Under the pieces are notes generated by a model, which worked only from the letters and a program-made list of their open reading frames with translations, searched no databases and was not told the origin of the DNA. Shown here piece after piece: positions 61,894-64,000 of a stretch of 64,000 nt of DNA. Position numbers and translations under genes: made by a program. This DNA is from Crambe crambe (taxonomy: Eukaryota > Porifera > Demospongiae > Poecilosclerida > Crambeidae): contig OZ004581.1 in NCBI GenBank assembly GCA_963924555.1, positions 1,736,001 through 1,800,000 of the forward strand. The letters run 5' to 3'. The number at the start of each line of letters is the position of its first letter. Positions within the stretch are counted from its first letter, which is position 1.

Positions 61894-62402
61894 GAAGGGA
61901 AGCACTTGGTAGCACAGATTCTTCCCAACATCTGGTTCGCGAGACTACCTGTGGGGAGACACACACGAAGACATCTTTACCCTCGTAAATGGTTGAATGG
62001 ACAGGCCCTGTTCTTCTTTCAAAGCAAGAATGAACCAAACTTCTCCAAAAACGATGTTAAGAAATTAACCACACCCATTATTCTTACGTAGTAGTAAAGG
62101 TATACGGATGATATTACGATGTAGTATGCGGAGGCCCTGGAATGCCGGGGCATTTTAGCACATGCGCAATCAGTGTATACCAGGCCCTATTTTTTCCCCT
62201 CCCCCTGAAAAAAAAAAAATCTCAGCTAGCTTTAGCTATAGACAGATCTGATTTTTTAATTGTTGCGCACCCGCATGTGGTAAATTATTATCCCACGAGT
62301 CACGTGATGCACATTCTTTGAAAGAACGGAAACCTGGCGATTGTTACCAGACGTATTTTCCCCCTTCCCTCCTCGCAAAAAATACGTCTGGCGTGCGAGA
62401 CT
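61128..62402. mobile_element. 1.27-kb non-autonomous element with 9-bp target duplication
   Basis: The ends 'tagtctcgc' ... 'gcgagacta' are exact inverses, and about 75 bp inward stay paired ('tacgtctggtaacaat' both sides). 'agcaaatgc' directly flanks the left end (up to about 61127) and the right end (about 62394-62402), giving a 9-bp duplication. No transposase is seen. Inside lie a 'ccag' tandem (61850-61893) and a nested inverted-repeat element. Confidence 0.8.
61532..62193. mobile_element. Nested element with 'gggcctggtatacactgatt' ends
   Basis: The left end (about 61532-61568, reading on through 'gcgcatgcgcaa') is the reverse complement of the right end (about 62158-62193). It is preceded by 'tagcctcgttcccaggccc', the same word that forms the 50-bp palindrome at 36191. 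Non-coding; a 44-bp run of 'ccag' units is internal. Confidence 0.65.
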
Positions 62403-63051
62403 AAGCAAATGCAGTACGGTACATAGCCAGCACCTTGTTTCTGTACTTTTTATAGTCATATACTCAAGCCTACATCACTCTTTCATTTAGAAGAAATGTT
62501 CTTGTTTGCACACTTTTTCAAGGGGCGCGGCTAAGGATGTCAAGAACGATCCTTTACCAAATAATCTTACCACTCTGCCCCACCGCAACTCAGCAAGACA
62601 GTTTTTTTCTCAGTGTATAAACTAGCTGTGTCTACGAAGCGTTCTAGTGTTCTAGTGTTGTCTACGTAGCGCCTACGAAGTGTATAAACTAACTGTGCTG
62701 TCTACGAAGCCTTCGAGAATTTGAGTCATCCACGAAGGCACTCGAACGGCAATTGACAGTTAGGACTTGAGCTGTACTTCAATTTGAACAATACCATTCC
62801 TTACCTGAGGTGTAGAGCTTCAAGATGGTACCAAGATCGTAGATATAGGATGAAGCAGTCGGGAGTTATGGCTGTCAAGCGTTCACGAAGGCACTCGGAC
62901 GGCAATGACTTGAGCTTTACTTCAATTTGAACAATACCATTCCTTAGATCAGGTGTAGAGCTTCAATATGGTACTAAGATCGTAGATTTAAGATGAAGCA
63001 GTCTGGAGTTATGGCTGTCAAGAAGAGAGTGCTACTCTACCGCACTCTCTG

Positions 63052-63087
<36 letters not shown>

Positions 63088-63091
<4 letters not shown>

Positions 63092-63704
63092 AGCATGGGT
63101 GTTTTGCGTGTCAAGCCTACAACTCTCTGATAATTCCACAATGGCTAGTAGCTAGATTTCATCCTCCAACTTTTAGCTCAGAAGGCTCAGTAGCTTCAGA
63201 AATATTTGAACTGTCTGAGCTGTCTGACCTCTTTACTTATAAATCACAAGTCAATGACTACAAGGGTGCTTAGTAATAATTAAGAGGGCATGTAGCCTTG
63301 ATTATTACTACTTTGGGGCAAACTACTCACTCTCTGCTTGAAAATGATAGTTTAAGTACTACTGGCCTGTATTCCATTCTTTTGCTATTCATAGCTTATA
63401 CTCTCTGGCATCGTAGACAAAGTTTATTTCCCAGGAAAATGGAGTCTACATTTCTTGGCTTTCAGACGCCTGTGACTTTCTACTTTGACTATGCTCCAAG
63501 CTCTGCAAAAAAAAATCCATTACAGCATGCACCACCATTATATATGCAAAGCTATAGATCTGCACTAGCTCTATGACTTATCTCGGTGAACAAAATGCTT
63601 CGCTTTGATTATGGAACTAGCAATCTCTCAGCTTATACTTGAACACATCTAGCATCAAATGTAATGCACCAGCTTTAGTATACATCAAAGGCACTGCCTA
63701 TAGT
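63088..63704. other. Unassigned stretch with one weak open frame
   Basis: A 92-codon frame (63298-63576) has one hydrophobic segment ('GLYSILLLFIAYTLW') followed by a basic patch, but no recognisable family, splice context or duplicate. A single-pass membrane protein fragment is possible but not supported. Confidence 0.2.
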
Positions 63705-63905
63705 TTATAAGGGAAAAAACATTTCCGTGAAATGAAAAAAAAAATTTAGCTCAAAAAAGTAAGGAAACAAGGGTAGGGAAATGGGATCAATCTTTGTTCT
63801 GTATATCCAGCCAACAATCCCTATACATATATGTTACTGCACTATAATCTGAAGCTACCCAATGTATATGTAGGGATTGTTGGCTGGATATACAGAACAA
63901 AGATC
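63705..63905. mobile_element. Truncated copy of the 312-bp foldback family
   Basis: The left arm (63705-63822) matches 1494-1620 and the right arm starts at about 63866, but similarity stops at 'acagaacaaagat' (63904), where integrase-coding sequence begins. About 95 bp of the right arm are missing. Confidence 0.8.
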
Positions 63906-63906
63906 A

Positions 63907-64000
63907 CAATTTGCACGACATGGAATACCAGATGTGTTGATTTCAGATAACGGACCTCAATTCTCCAGTGGATCAATTCACAGCAAGCTACCAGATCAAG
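63907..64000 (+). pseudogene. Ty3/gypsy-type retrotransposon integrase fragment (partial at window edge)
   Basis: From 63907 the frame reads 'QFARHGIPDVLISDNGPQFS', the core of the integrase catalytic domain containing the second catalytic Asp ('SDNGPQF'). Nothing of the element lies upstream, where the foldback arm begins. It is therefore a 5'-truncated fragment, or an element whose 5' part was replaced; its extent beyond the window is unknown. Confidence 0.8.

Larger units (their letters stand above)
60785..63025. repeat. Repeat copy 2 (palindrome plus tail), split by an inserted element
   Basis: 60785-61127 and 62403-62520 together match the palindrome of copy 1; 62470-63025 matches its tail. 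The interruption is the element at 61128-62393. A simple (ATT)n tract follows at 63050-63087. Confidence 0.8.

Overview
This is eukaryotic DNA, most likely from a sponge of the Amphimedon type or another early-branching animal. That is inferred from AT-rich sequence, very short introns (about 37-60 nt where they can be read), many foldback repeats rich in 'tagctagc', a tripartite CARD-like/NACHT/LRR receptor, and interferon-induced very-large-GTPase (VLIG/GVIN) genes with giant exons. No bacterial operon signals, tRNA, rRNA or CRISPR array was seen.

Layout. 1-8.8 kb is gene-poor: foldback elements, a minisatellite inside a GGGGCCCC-rich inverted-repeat frame (about 4.79-7.21 kb), and a decayed Ulp1/C48 protease relic. 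From 8.8 kb the window is a segmentally duplicated immune cluster. A partial first unit (8.8-13.4 kb) holds a POT/SLC15-type transporter pseudogene and relics. Unit A (about 13.43-30.4 kb) holds a small CARD-like gene (-), head to head with a CARD-NACHT-LRR gene (+), then a POT pseudogene (-), an inverted POT C-terminal relic (+) and a VLIG gene (-). Unit B (about 36.0-59.65 kb) repeats the same order. A 7.1-kb Mutator-like element (38055-45196, 9-bp target duplication) sits in its NLR/CARD promoter; the matching empty site is present in unit A. Another long-inverted-repeat element is nested inside that element. 30.4-36 kb holds an upstream exon of the unit A VLIG gene and several MITEs. 59.65-63.1 kb is a duplicated palindrome-plus-tandem repeat array with a 1.27-kb inserted element. 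The window ends in a Ty3/gypsy-type integrase fragment.

Condition of the genes. The unit B NLR (three exons, 956 residues) and unit B VLIG (one open frame of 1953 codons) look intact. The unit A NLR carries a 4-bp insertion in the NACHT domain, and the unit A VLIG has a 1-bp frameshift. All three POT copies are broken, each at different sites.

How the parts may work together (inference). CARD-like adaptor and CARD-NLR genes share one intergenic promoter. The linked transporter belongs to the family whose mammalian SLC15A3/A4 members deliver bacterial muropeptides to NOD receptors. VLIGs are immune-inducible large GTPases. The recurring order suggests a sensing, ligand-transport and effector neighbourhood that has been copied as a block and is now partly decaying.
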